Below, piece by piece: positions 17,213 to 25,997 of a stretch of 64,000 nt of DNA. The position numbers were made by a program, and so were the translations under genes. The stretch's first letter is position 1; each line of letters starts with the position of its first letter. Source of the DNA: JBAWWY01 sp037144355 (lineage in GTDB: Bacteria; Bacillota; Clostridia; Peptostreptococcales; Anaerovoracaceae); assembly GCA_037144355.1 (NCBI GenBank), contig JBAWWY010000002.1, positions 62,001 to 126,000 of the forward strand. The letters run 5' to 3'. Under the pieces are notes generated by a model. That model saw only the letters and a program-made list of their open reading frames with translations. It had not been told where the DNA came from and made no database searches.

Positions 17213-18340
17213 TTATAGCTTAATTTCAACAAATTCTTTCGAATCTACTACTTTCAAGCCTTCAATTATAATAGCTTCATACGTGTCCTGATTTATTCCC
17301 AGCAATTGATATATGCGATTATCTAATTTGGGAGTTCCTCTCCCCAATGTTTTCAAAGCATGATAATCTGCAAGATGTATTGCGCAGACCAATTCCTGAT
17401 TGGATAATGATGCCAGCAACGGAGAGTGATGGTATAAGGCGCCTTCGTATATCGCCTCTGGTATACCCCACCATTTTAAGAGATACCCCCCTATTTCTTC
17501 GTGAGTTGCCTCAACTTCATAATTGCTCTTCAAAACTAATCCTATATCATGTAAAAGGCCTGCCGAAGCGGCCACCTCAGAGAACTCTTTCTTCAGTACC
17601 TTCTTATATATAATCCCCAATATTCTCTTTGTTAAATTCGCCTGTTCCAATAATATTGAGTAATTTTCCTGACTAAAATCATATGATTCTTCTTTAATAA
17701 AATCTTCTCCATTTGAGAGTATAAGTTTTAATATGCTGCTGCCCAAGTATGCAACAGCCTGCCTTACCGATCCAACCTTGATGTCGAAATAGGATGAGTT
17801 AACAAATTGCAGCACTTTTGCTGTCGCTCCTAAATCATTTTCAACAGCTTCCGCAAGTTTGGAAGTATTTTCTTCCTTTTCATTGAATTGATAAAGTTCC
17901 CTTTGCACCGACTGCCGAACTGTAAGGTATTTGAGCTTATCGGCAAGACTAATAATTTTTTTGTCTTTAAGAATATCAAGTAGTTCAAACGTTCCCATTA
18001 CAAAATTGAATAGCTTTTCCGGTTCCCAGGGTTTAAGCAGATACATTTTCGCCGATCCGTCAAGTACTGCCTTGTATATTTCTCTTTCATCAGTATGCCC
18101 GCTTAAAATAAATCTAATGGTATCCGGGTATAGCCTTTGGACTTCTTTTAGTAATTTGTGACCATCCATTTTCGGCATTCTCATATCACTAACAACCATG
18201 TCTACATGATTTTCTGCCAGGATTTTTAATGCTTCTTCCCCATCTTCTGCAAAGTAAAGAACCAACCCTCTTCTGAAAAACAATCTCATCAGTGATTTTA
18301 GTATGGCTTTTTCGTCATCAATGAACAAAAGGCTGTGCAT
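17213..18340 (-). CDS. Response regulator with HDOD output domain
   Basis: 375 residues. The receiver (1-120) has D8-D9, acceptor D52 and the conserved K in LLKPWEP. After a linker, an HDOD domain spans about 130-330, with NSSYFDIKVGSVRQAVAYLG, GLLHDIGLVLKS and EIGGYLLKWWGIPEAI. HDOD domains are catalytically inactive relatives of HD domains that act in signalling. It is the first gene of the leftward operon with the sugar-binding lipoprotein and cache kinase, its probable phosphodonor. What it controls is unknown; adjacent c-di-GMP genes suggest a role in that network. Confidence 0.9.
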   Translation of the reverse strand: MHSLLFIDDEKAILKSLMRLFFRRGLVLYFAEDGEEALKILAENHVDMVVSDMRMPKMDGHKLLKEVQRLYPDTIRFILSGHTDEREIYKAVLDGSAKMYLLKPWEPEKLFNFVMGTFELLDILKDKKIISLADKLKYLTVRQSVQRELYQFNEKEENTSKLAEAVENDLGATAKVLQFVNSSYFDIKVGSVRQAVAYLGSSILKLILSNGEDFIKEESYDFSQENYSILLEQANLTKRILGIIYKKVLKKEFSEVAASAGLLHDIGLVLKSNYEVEATHEEIGGYLLKWWGIPEAIYEGALYHHSPLLASLSNQELVCAIHLADYHALKTLGRGTPKLDNRIYQLLGINQDTYEAIIIEGLKVVDSKEFVEIKL

Positions 18341-18516
18341 TCTCCACTCCTCATAGGGTAAAAAAAAATCGGGCAGAAGTTGCCAGAATTAAATTAAACT
18401 TTCTGCAACTGGCTGCCATTTAAGGCCCTTTAGTTTTGCGTCTCTGCTTTTCAACAGATTTGCCACCGTATTTATTTGATTCATTATATTATCTTCACAC
18501 GTTCATGTCAAATCAA

Positions 18517-20325
18517 TTAGCCGCTTATCATATCGATGAATACTTTCGCAATTTCAGGATCAAACTGAGTACCGGAACACATATGCATTTCTTCGATGGC
18601 TTCATCCTTGCTGAATGTTTTGTCATAGCTCCTTTCACTGGTCATGGCATCAAAAGCATCCGCAATTGCAATCATTCTAGCTTGCAAACAAATTTTATCG
18701 CCTTTAAGACCTTTTGGATAACCACTTCCATCCCATCTTTCATGATGTTCAAGAATAAATCCAGCTATATCTAAAAATTGTGTTGTTGAACTCAAAATCC
18801 GATAACCGATTTCAGAATGTCTTTCAATTTCCTGCCATTCCTCCTTTGTCAATTTGCCAGGCTTGTTTAAAATAGTATCGTCAATTCCAATTCTTCCGAT
18901 ATCGTGCATAAGACCTGCAACTCTCATTTGATTCACACTGTCTTTATCAAAGTCCATTTTAATAGCCAGTTCTTCGCATAGCTCGCTGACTCTCTTGGAA
19001 TGAGGCATCTCTCTACCGTTTTTTTCATAAAGCGTATTGAGTATGAGGTCAATAGTCTTGCTTTTCATGCTCAGCCCTTCATAAAGTTTGTGCTTGTACA
19101 TAAGATCTTCAGCTTTTTTAAAGACCTCTCGTAGATATTCACCATCATTAGTCTTGGTATCATGCCCAAATGTAATTGAAAGGTCCATGGCCCCTATTTT
19201 TGTTGACCCACTTAGTTCTATAATCCGTGCGATAATTCTCTCCCCTTCGATCTCATCGGTATGTGGCAGCAGAATAACAAATTCGTCCCCGCCAAGTCTT
19301 GCCACAATGTCCCCTTCACGACAACCCATTTTTATTATATTTGCTGCTTTTATAAGAAGTTCGTCTCCCATTGCGTGGCCAAATGAGTCATTGACCAGTT
19401 TCAACCCGTTAATATCTCCGATTGCGATGGTCAATGGATAATTTCTGGAATTATCCATTCTATTCATCTCTTCTTGATAGAATCTACGATTGTATAGACC
19501 TGTAAGCTGGTCGTGGTAACTCAGGTACTCATTTTCCTCTTGAGACTGCCTAATTTGTGTAATATCATAAATAGTTGAAAAAAGTATCGTTGTATTTTGA
19601 TATTCGAAAGGCGATGAGTGAACTTCTACAGTTCTTATTTCTCCATTTCTCAACATATGATTGAATTGGAAGGAACTATTCTCCCTGCTTAATGCTTCGG
19701 CCATTTTCGAACGTATTTTCTGTGAAGATAATGTGTTTATCTGTTCAATGAACATACCTTTCAGTTCATCTATGGAATATCCGTAAAATTCCGCAGCAGT
19801 AATATTTGCATTTATTATCTTCCCTGAAGTGACCTCGATTAAAAGCATGATGGCATTATTGTTCTCAAACATGAATTCGAACTGTTGCTTGTTCTTTTTC
19901 ACCGCATCTTCAAGTGCTATTCTGGCGCTAATATCTCTAATAGACGCAAGAATAACCTTGCGATTGTTAAAAACGAACTCACTCGCTGTTATTTCAACAG
20001 GAAAAATTGTTCCATCTTTTCTCCTATGGTATCGAACGGGAATTAATTTCTCAAAGTTCAACGTTTTATCCTTGGTTAAATTAGGTTCTGCAGACAAATC
20101 CGTATTTCTCAATTTTAATAATTCATTTTGGGCATATCCATATTCTGTGCATGCGGAATTGTTTACCTTTAAAAGGAACCCCGTATCCTTTTCTATAAGG
20201 AATAATGGGTCGCTGGCAGCTAAAAATATATCCCTATATAGCGTTTCGCTTTTGCTATCTTCCATTTCTAACTCAATATTGTTTTGAGTATTTATATCCT
20301 TGTTAAACAAAGCACCATTTCCCAT
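18517..20325 (-). CDS. PAS-PAS-GGDEF-HD-GYP bifunctional-type c-di-GMP protein
   Basis: 602 residues: two PAS domains (about 25-145 and 150-270), a GGDEF domain (~280-440) and an HD-GYP domain (~440-600). The cyclase signature GGDEF is intact (345-349), and RxxD (REGD) lies five residues before it, which is the inhibitory I-site. In the phosphodiesterase domain HDIGRIGIDD (H474), HHERWDGSGYP and IADAFDAM are all present. Both activities may therefore be functional, with the balance set by the PAS sensors. No membrane segment is visible, so it is cytoplasmic. It stands alone, 176 bases before the HDOD operon on the same strand. Confidence 0.93.
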   Translation of the reverse strand: MGNGALFNKDINTQNNIELEMEDSKSETLYRDIFLAASDPLFLIEKDTGFLLKVNNSACTEYGYAQNELLKLRNTDLSAEPNLTKDKTLNFEKLIPVRYHRRKDGTIFPVEITASEFVFNNRKVILASIRDISARIALEDAVKKNKQQFEFMFENNNAIMLLIEVTSGKIINANITAAEFYGYSIDELKGMFIEQINTLSSQKIRSKMAEALSRENSSFQFNHMLRNGEIRTVEVHSSPFEYQNTTILFSTIYDITQIRQSQEENEYLSYHDQLTGLYNRRFYQEEMNRMDNSRNYPLTIAIGDINGLKLVNDSFGHAMGDELLIKAANIIKMGCREGDIVARLGGDEFVILLPHTDEIEGERIIARIIELSGSTKIGAMDLSITFGHDTKTNDGEYLREVFKKAEDLMYKHKLYEGLSMKSKTIDLILNTLYEKNGREMPHSKRVSELCEELAIKMDFDKDSVNQMRVAGLMHDIGRIGIDDTILNKPGKLTKEEWQEIERHSEIGYRILSSTTQFLDIAGFILEHHERWDGSGYPKGLKGDKICLQARMIAIADAFDAMTSERSYDKTFSKDEAIEEMHMCSGTQFDPEIAKVFIDMISG

Positions 20326-20386
20326 ATCCTTGCCCTCGCACCTTTTTTATTATTATAACTGTGTATACATTATGCACTTAATAAAT

Positions 20387-20425
20387 GATAAAATATATCG
20401 ATAAAATATATCAATAAAATATATT
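20387..20425. repeat. Three tandem 13-bp AT-rich repeats
   Basis: GATAAAATATATC occurs at 20387-20399 and 20400-20412, and with two changes at 20413-20425. It lies in the divergent gap between the GGDEF/HD-GYP gene and the EamA gene. It could be a protein-binding array or simple slippage. Confidence 0.7.
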
Positions 20426-20514
20426 ATAATTATTATGATGTAGCACAAATTGAAATCACCGTGCATTCTTTACATTCTATCCACAGGAAAGTATAATCAA
20501 TTCATTAGGTTCAA

Positions 20515-21393
20515 TTGATTTGGGGGGTGTGTATTACCATCAGTGACAAGGATAAGAAAATTAGAGCAATTATCTATATGTTGGTTTGTGCAGCTCTTTG
20601 GAGTACCGCTGGTATTTTTATCAAGGTTATTCCCTGGCACCCGCTAGTAATAGCGGGTATTAGAAGTTTAATATCTGCATTTATTTTTATTCTTTATATG
20701 CGATATATAAAGTCTGGTTTTGTGTTCAACAAATATTCATTCTTATGTGGCATTTTCTTGTCTGGAACTTTTATATTCTTCATTACAGCCAATAAACTTA
20801 CAACCTCGGCGAATGCAATAGTTTTGCAGTATACAGCGCCTATTTTCATAATCATCTTGTCGGCTTTTATTTTCCACCAAAAATTTAGACTTGGAGATAT
20901 TGTTGCAGTTACTTTTACCACGATTGGGATCTCCCTATTTTTCCTTGAGAAGTTATCTTCAGGAAATATGCTGGGAAATATTGTGGCCATAATTGCAGGC
21001 TTGTTTTTTGCTTCAATGTTTATTACCACAAGTAGGGCTGATGAAAAGTCAAGAATGAGTGGAATCCTAATCGGGCATTTGATCACTGCGGCAATTGGGA
21101 TACCCTTTGTATTTTTATATCCAATATCATTATCTCCACTATCTGTGTCCAGCATTCTCGCTTTGGGTATTTTCCAACTGGGAATACCTTATATTCTATA
21201 TGGCTTGGCAATTAGGAATTGTACCCCTCTTGCCTGTTCCCTTATCAGCGCCGTCGAGCCTTTGCTCAACCCCCTTTGGGTTTTCCTTTTTATCGGAGAA
21301 GTGCCCGGATTTTATGCAATGATTGGAGGAGTAGTGGTAATAGGGTCTGTCGTTGTATGGTGTATCTGGAACATCAAGTCATCTGAACATTAA
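20515..21393 (+). CDS. EamA/DMT-family transporter
   Basis: Up to 292 residues with ten membrane segments in two five-helix repeats, the drug/metabolite transporter layout. ALWSTAGIFIKVIPWHP is the conserved first-helix segment of EamA domain 1, and LISAVEPLLNPLWVFLFIGE the conserved end of domain 2. The start is uncertain: TTG 20515 has no ribosome site, whereas GGGGGG just downstream suggests initiation at GTG 20527 or even an ATT at about 20533, giving ITISDKDKK. The substrate is unknown; family members export amino acids, metabolites or drugs. A terminator follows. Confidence 0.85.
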   Translation: MIWGVCITISDKDKKIRAIIYMLVCAALWSTAGIFIKVIPWHPLVIAGIRSLISAFIFILYMRYIKSGFVFNKYSFLCGIFLSGTFIFFITANKLTTSANAIVLQYTAPIFIIILSAFIFHQKFRLGDIVAVTFTTIGISLFFLEKLSSGNMLGNIVAIIAGLFFASMFITTSRADEKSRMSGILIGHLITAAIGIPFVFLYPISLSPLSVSSILALGIFQLGIPYILYGLAIRNCTPLACSLISAVEPLLNPLWVFLFIGEVPGFYAMIGGVVVIGSVVVWCIWNIKSSEH

Positions 21394-21453
21394 TGTTTTA
21401 AATGTTATAGGACTTTCTTGCAATAAAAATGTGAAATATTTATCAAACAAAAG

Positions 21454-21483
21454 AGACAACCCTTCTAGTGAGAAAGGTTGTCT
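21454..21483. terminator. Bidirectional terminator between EamA and ammonium channel genes
   Basis: Stem AGACAACC (21454-21461) and GGTTGTCT (21476-21483) with a 14-base loop, and A/T-rich flanks on both sides. It lies between two converging genes. Confidence 0.78.
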
Positions 21484-21569
21484 TTGTAATTTATCTTATA
21501 ATCATATTTAAAATGTTATGTTCCAAGTTCGGCTTTCATTAATAAATGATTGCTGTCATTGCATAACTT

Positions 21570-22862
21570 TTAGTGGTCGGTTAAGAACTCATCGTCATCG
21601 CTATATGCAATTTCCTTCTGACCCATGAGTCTAATTAGAACTCCCGCTACTTTTCCAAGGGAAAATGCTATTATAACAGTAATTAGAATGCCTGTGAATT
21701 GAACGCCAGGGCTATTGGCAAAGAACATTCCTGAAAGGCCTCCAAGAATCCCAGGCATACCATGCAGATTATGGACTCCACAAGTATCTGTACCTTTGAT
21801 TAGCTTTTCAACTTTTGGTGCTATTATTGCGTATCCTACAGTGCTCAGTGTTCCAGCAACCAATCCAATTAATATTGCAAACCCTGGAGAAGTAAGGTTG
21901 CATACACTTCCAATAGCTACTCCGCCTGCAAGGGCTGCATTGGCAATATCCTCGATTTCAATCTTGCCTCTTATGATTCTTGAGAATACATATGTCGCAA
22001 GGGTTGCGCCGCATAAGGCGAACACCGTGTTAATAGCCGTAAGAGGAACGAGTTCAGGCGCCACGAGAGCACTTGTAAATGATGGCCAGAATATCCAAAG
22101 CATCATGCTGCCAATCAGGCAGAACTGGTTGCTTGTGGAATTTGCCTCGCATTGTGGCTCGTCTTTAAATTTTGCAAGTGTATTTGAAATAACTCCAAGT
22201 CCAAAATATGCTCCAAATGCATGTATTACAACAGATCCACCGGCATCAACGAAGCCAGGGAAATATCCACTTTCTAAAATAAGCCATTCATTTAAAATAT
22301 AGGCTGGTATAAACAAAACTGCCATTGCAAGATATTGATCCATTTTGAGTCTTCCTAATGGAGCACCTATTGCTATTAGAAGACTTGCTGCGGCAAACTC
22401 TGCAAGGATGAAACTATCTATGCTGGTTATGGAAATTTGGAATTCTCCACCAAAGCTCCTGATAACCATGTAAAGCGGCAATGCCACACTTACAACTAAA
22501 AATGTTGCGGTTATTGAGCTAAAACCGTGCTTTCTAACAAAGACCATTAGGAAGCCGAAACCTACCAATAGCATGGCAAGAATGTGAATTGATTTTTCAT
22601 ATTTTAAAGATTCATAAATATTGTAGAACTGGCTTGAACTAGTCTCCGATACCAACTGCCCAGTGGCTGCTATGGAGTTTCCATTGGCCAATATAAGCAA
22701 TATTGCAACTAGCGCCGCTCCAAGTATAACTACAACCAGGGCAATCAAGCTGCCTTTAGGATCCTTCTTTTTTTCAATTGCCTTATCTGTCTTAATACTT
22801 CGTTCTATACCTTCGATAACATCATTATCCGAGCTAAAATCTTCAACTGCATTATTAGACAT
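21570..22862 (-). CDS. Rh-type (Rhesus-like) ammonium channel
   Basis: 430 residues with about twelve membrane segments after a long charged N-terminus (~36 residues). Several segments match the Rhesus branch of the Amt/MEP/Rh family better than bacterial AmtB: HILAMLLVGFGFLMVFVR, VVIHAFGAYFGLG (H214) and DTCGVHNLHGMPGILGG (H364/H367). The two histidine sites correspond to the pore twin-His. Rh proteins conduct ammonia or methylamine, and some relatives have been proposed to pass CO2. No glnK (P-II) gene, the usual amtB partner, is adjacent; this also fits an Rh protein. A GGGAGG ribosome site precedes the ATG, and a terminator-like hairpin lies in the leader. Confidence 0.88.
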   Translation of the reverse strand: MSNNAVEDFSSDNDVIEGIERSIKTDKAIEKKKDPKGSLIALVVVILGAALVAILLILANGNSIAATGQLVSETSSSQFYNIYESLKYEKSIHILAMLLVGFGFLMVFVRKHGFSSITATFLVVSVALPLYMVIRSFGGEFQISITSIDSFILAEFAAASLLIAIGAPLGRLKMDQYLAMAVLFIPAYILNEWLILESGYFPGFVDAGGSVVIHAFGAYFGLGVISNTLAKFKDEPQCEANSTSNQFCLIGSMMLWIFWPSFTSALVAPELVPLTAINTVFALCGATLATYVFSRIIRGKIEIEDIANAALAGGVAIGSVCNLTSPGFAILIGLVAGTLSTVGYAIIAPKVEKLIKGTDTCGVHNLHGMPGILGGLSGMFFANSPGVQFTGILITVIIAFSLGKVAGVLIRLMGQKEIAYSDDDEFLTDH

Positions 22863-22906
22863 TTTATTCCTCCCAAGTAATAATATATTTTTTCAGACAA
22901 AAAAAT

Positions 22907-22930
22907 AACTGTGTCATTGCTGTCACAGTT
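22907..22930. terminator. Terminator-like hairpin upstream of the Rh channel gene
   Basis: AACTGTG (22907-22913) pairs with CACAGTT (22924-22930) around a 10-base loop that can close to a GNRA-like GCAA. On the minus strand it is followed by TATTTTTTTG. It could end the ROK transcript, or act as an attenuator, as a weak promoter (TTGCCT, 16 bases, TAACAT; 22961 to 22934) lies immediately upstream. Confidence 0.55.
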
Positions 22931-23033
22931 TTTATGTTAACACTTTAACAAATAAAGGCAAGAGTTTTTTATCCAAAGAGTAATAGTCGAAATATTCAAC
23001 CAATTGCTTGGGGAAAAACAACCTTTTTATACC

Positions 23034-23993
23034 TTATTTTGACCTGTCAATACCCAGTATGGCGGCTCCAATAAGCACAGCTGCGCTTCCCATCTCTGCG
23101 ATTTTCAAATCCGGATAGCATATTTCCCTATGAAATACCCTTTCCTGCATTTTGTCTCGAACCGGCTTTAAAAGTTCCTCTCCAAGACTGGTTATGGATC
23201 CACATAACAAAATTACTTCCGGCATTAGCACATTAGCCACGTTTGCCAACCCATCCGCCAAGTCGTCTATATATTTGTCTACTATCTCTCTTGAAACCTC
23301 ATCTCCCAGCTTGGCTGCTTGGAATACTGTCAACTCATTTATTGAATTAATATCGTTGCCGCAAATTTCCATAATCTTGGATTGTGGATTTGCTAATGCG
23401 GTTTCCTTTGTAGCTTTAATAATGGCAGTCTCGGAACACAGCATCTCAAAGCATCCCTTTCGTCCGCATGAGCAGAGTGGTCCATTTTTGTCGATTACCA
23501 TATGAGAAATGACCCCGCCGGCATATTCATAACCATCGTAAATTTTTCCTTCGATGATAATACCCCCGCTTATCCCTGTGCCAATATTTAAAGTAACTGA
23601 GTAATCCAAGTCCTCAGCGCCACCGACAAAACTCTCCGCAAGTGCTGCGCAGTTCGCATCGTTTTCAATGAATATTGGTTTCTTGTAATATTTTCTGAAT
23701 TCCTCTTTGATCGGGGCATCATAAAAACCCATAACATAGTTTTTCATAATGTTTTCGCTCTCTTTATCTGGAACCCCTGGGCATCCAATCCCAATATATT
23801 TTATATGCTTTATGTCAAGGTCCTGATCTTCAAGAAGGCTATCAATCAAGTCAACGGCATCCTTTACTATCTCTTCCAAAGGTCTATCTTTCCTAGTTTG
23901 AGTTTTCTTTCGGGCAAACAATCTTCCAAACTTGTCAACTAGGCCAGCCTGTGTCAATTTAGGTCCGATTTCAACTCCAATAAAGTATTTCAT
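23034..23993 (-). CDS. ROK-family sugar kinase (glucokinase-like)
   Basis: 319 residues, the normal ROK kinase length. The phosphate-binding start reads GVEIGPKLTQAGLVD, where families usually have DIGGTK, so the second glycine is replaced by proline. The catalytic ENDANCAALAE segment (with the catalytic Asp) and the zinc-binding CSCGRKGCFE motif are intact. It has no N-terminal helix-turn-helix, so it is a kinase and not a ROK repressor. It is directly adjacent to the KimA-like gene (zero spacing) on the same strand and probably cotranscribed. Glucose or another hexose is the likely substrate. Confidence 0.85.
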   Translation of the reverse strand: MKYFIGVEIGPKLTQAGLVDKFGRLFARKKTQTRKDRPLEEIVKDAVDLIDSLLEDQDLDIKHIKYIGIGCPGVPDKESENIMKNYVMGFYDAPIKEEFRKYYKKPIFIENDANCAALAESFVGGAEDLDYSVTLNIGTGISGGIIIEGKIYDGYEYAGGVISHMVIDKNGPLCSCGRKGCFEMLCSETAIIKATKETALANPQSKIMEICGNDINSINELTVFQAAKLGDEVSREIVDKYIDDLADGLANVANVLMPEVILLCGSITSLGEELLKPVRDKMQERVFHREICYPDLKIAEMGSAAVLIGAAILGIDRSK

Positions 23994-25877
23994 TTATCCC
24001 TTCCTCCCCATGGTTTTATTTCTTTTTTTAAGTATTACCGCATCATCCTTAAGTTGCAAAGGCATTACAGAAACCACGATATGTTTGTGCTTAAGCAATT
24101 GCCCCTCGATGTAGACCCAGGTATTTCTGTGGAGAAACCTCTGCCACCACTTCTTTACGGTGAATTGCGACAAAATAACAGTTATAATATCTCCACTCTG
24201 ATGGTCATATTCCGATGATTCAATGAATCTTAGCAATGGCTCGACAACTTTTCTATATGGTGAAAGTTTTATAACCAGTGGTATATCTGTATTCAACCTA
24301 TCATACTTTTGCCTGATTTCTCTTGCGCTTTCCTCATCGATGGCCACAGTAAACACCGTAACCTTTTCAGAAATGGTGAAGGCATAGCGTATGGCTCTGA
24401 TGCTAGCCTTGTTGACGCTGTCTATAGGGACGATTACCCTGTTATCATATTCTTTTGTCTGAATATTGATTGTAGCGTATTCCTCGGGTTCAATTTTGAG
24501 TTGCATCTTGACTGATACATAATGCCTTTTAATATTGTGTAATACAACGACAATTATTGGAATCAATATAACAACAATCCATGCTCCCTGGCTGAATTTT
24601 GTCACGGCTATTATGACAACTACAATGGCGGTGACTAAGGCCCCAAATCCATTTATTATTGATTTCGGTATCCAGTTTTTCCCCTTTACTCTTTTCCATC
24701 TAATAAACATTCCTGTCTGCGATAATGTAAATGAAATGAAAACGCCGATTGCATATAGCCCAATGAGGTTTGCAACATTTGCTTTAAACCCAATGATTAA
24801 AAGTATGGATATGAATGATAAGAAAATAATTCCATTGTCAAACCCAAGTCTGTCACCCCTGGCATTCATCTGTCTAGGCACGTAACCTTCCCTTGCCATT
24901 ACAGAGATCAACATTGGAAAACCTGCGTAGGCTGTATTTGCAGCCATGATGAGTATTATCAATGTGGTAAATGTTATGTAATAGAACATGAATCCAACAC
25001 CGAATATTTCTTTTGCAATCAATATAAGCATAGCTCCATTTACTCCTGGCACAACATGATACATTGTAGCCAGCAAAGCCGTGCCCCCAAATAACACTAG
25101 AATTATTGCAGCAAGTATGGTTAAAACGGCTTTTGCATATCTGGTAGGTGGGTCCTTGAAGTTTGGGACTGCATTGCTTACGGCCTCAATTCCAGTCAAG
25201 GCTGTGCATCCGCTGGAAAAAGCTCTCAGAAGCAAAATTAGAGTAAGTGGCTCAACCACTCCGGTAATTGTTGGCTCAGGCGGAATATATCCGGTTTTCA
25301 GCTTGATTAGTCCTGCAATAATCATTATTAGTATTCCTAATATGAAAGCATATGCTGGTATACCGAATATTTTGGACGATTCTCTTATTCCCCTCAGGTT
25401 TCCAATTGTTAAGAAAACCACCAGAACCACAGCAATCAAAATGCTGTAGGATTTTAGTTCTCCAAACGCAGAAGTCAATTGCTCTACTCCTGAAGAAATA
25501 CTAACGGCAACGGTCAGTATATAATCAACCAATAGTGCCGCACTTGCAATCATGCCGGCGAGGTCTCCTATGTTTTCCCTGGCAACAATAAAGGCTCCCC
25601 CACCATTTGGATAGCAGTCAATTGTCTGTCTATAAGAGAGTACGAGTAATAGTAGCAAGCCTATTATAGCCCAGGATATATTGGACATTTGGCCATATGC
25701 CGCAATGCCGATAGCTGGTATTAAAACAACTAGCATTTCCTGGCCTGCATAGGCAACTGATGAAATTGCATCTGAAGAGAGAATAGGAAGGCCCCATAGC
25801 ACTCCCATTCTCTGATCATTCAATTCTGAATTTTTTAATGGTTTTCCAATTAATATACGTTTTAGTTTTTTTATCAT
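23994..25877 (-). CDS. kimA: KimA/YdaO-like potassium importer (APC/KUP-related)
   Basis: 627 residues. A twelve-helix APC-like domain (~20-440) is followed by a cytoplasmic region of about 180 residues. Segments such as KRILIGKPLKNSELNDQ, LSSDAISSVAYAGQEML, YPNGGGAFIVARENIGD and GDRLGFDNGIIFL strongly resemble Bacillus KimA (YdaO), a high-affinity H+/K+ symporter inhibited by c-di-AMP. The C-terminal part carries a USP-like fold (IVPIDSVNKASIRAIRYA), the c-di-AMP region in KimA. I did not recognise the ydaO riboswitch in the 120-base gap before it. It lies downstream of lysA and directly before the ROK kinase. Confidence 0.85.
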   Translation of the reverse strand: MIKKLKRILIGKPLKNSELNDQRMGVLWGLPILSSDAISSVAYAGQEMLVVLIPAIGIAAYGQMSNISWAIIGLLLLLVLSYRQTIDCYPNGGGAFIVARENIGDLAGMIASAALLVDYILTVAVSISSGVEQLTSAFGELKSYSILIAVVLVVFLTIGNLRGIRESSKIFGIPAYAFILGILIMIIAGLIKLKTGYIPPEPTITGVVEPLTLILLLRAFSSGCTALTGIEAVSNAVPNFKDPPTRYAKAVLTILAAIILVLFGGTALLATMYHVVPGVNGAMLILIAKEIFGVGFMFYYITFTTLIILIMAANTAYAGFPMLISVMAREGYVPRQMNARGDRLGFDNGIIFLSFISILLIIGFKANVANLIGLYAIGVFISFTLSQTGMFIRWKRVKGKNWIPKSIINGFGALVTAIVVVIIAVTKFSQGAWIVVILIPIIVVVLHNIKRHYVSVKMQLKIEPEEYATINIQTKEYDNRVIVPIDSVNKASIRAIRYAFTISEKVTVFTVAIDEESAREIRQKYDRLNTDIPLVIKLSPYRKVVEPLLRFIESSEYDHQSGDIITVILSQFTVKKWWQRFLHRNTWVYIEGQLLKHKHIVVSVMPLQLKDDAVILKKRNKTMGRKG

Positions 25878-25922
25878 TTTATTTTCTGCAATTAATATTG
25901 ATTATTAACGCTTCTCCCTCTC

Positions 25923-25942
25923 TTCCCAACCGTCGTTGGGAA
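25923..25942. other. Perfect hairpin in the leader of the KimA-like gene
   Basis: TTCCCAAC (25923-25930) and GTTGGGAA (25935-25942) form an 8-bp stem with a 4-base loop. No T-run follows on either strand, so it does not look like an intrinsic terminator. It sits about 46 bases upstream of the KimA-like start and could affect stability or translation. Confidence 0.5.
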
Positions 25943-25997
25943 TGGTATAAATTCTCTTGATCTATACTGTCATATTGTAAATAGTATTCTGCACGTA

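Noticed and set aside
20461..20490. Isolated DnaA-box-like CTATCCACA
   Set aside because: A single imperfect match far from the origin is expected by chance.
25878..25997. ydaO (c-di-AMP) riboswitch
   Set aside because: The gap is too short for the full element and none of its conserved blocks were recognised.
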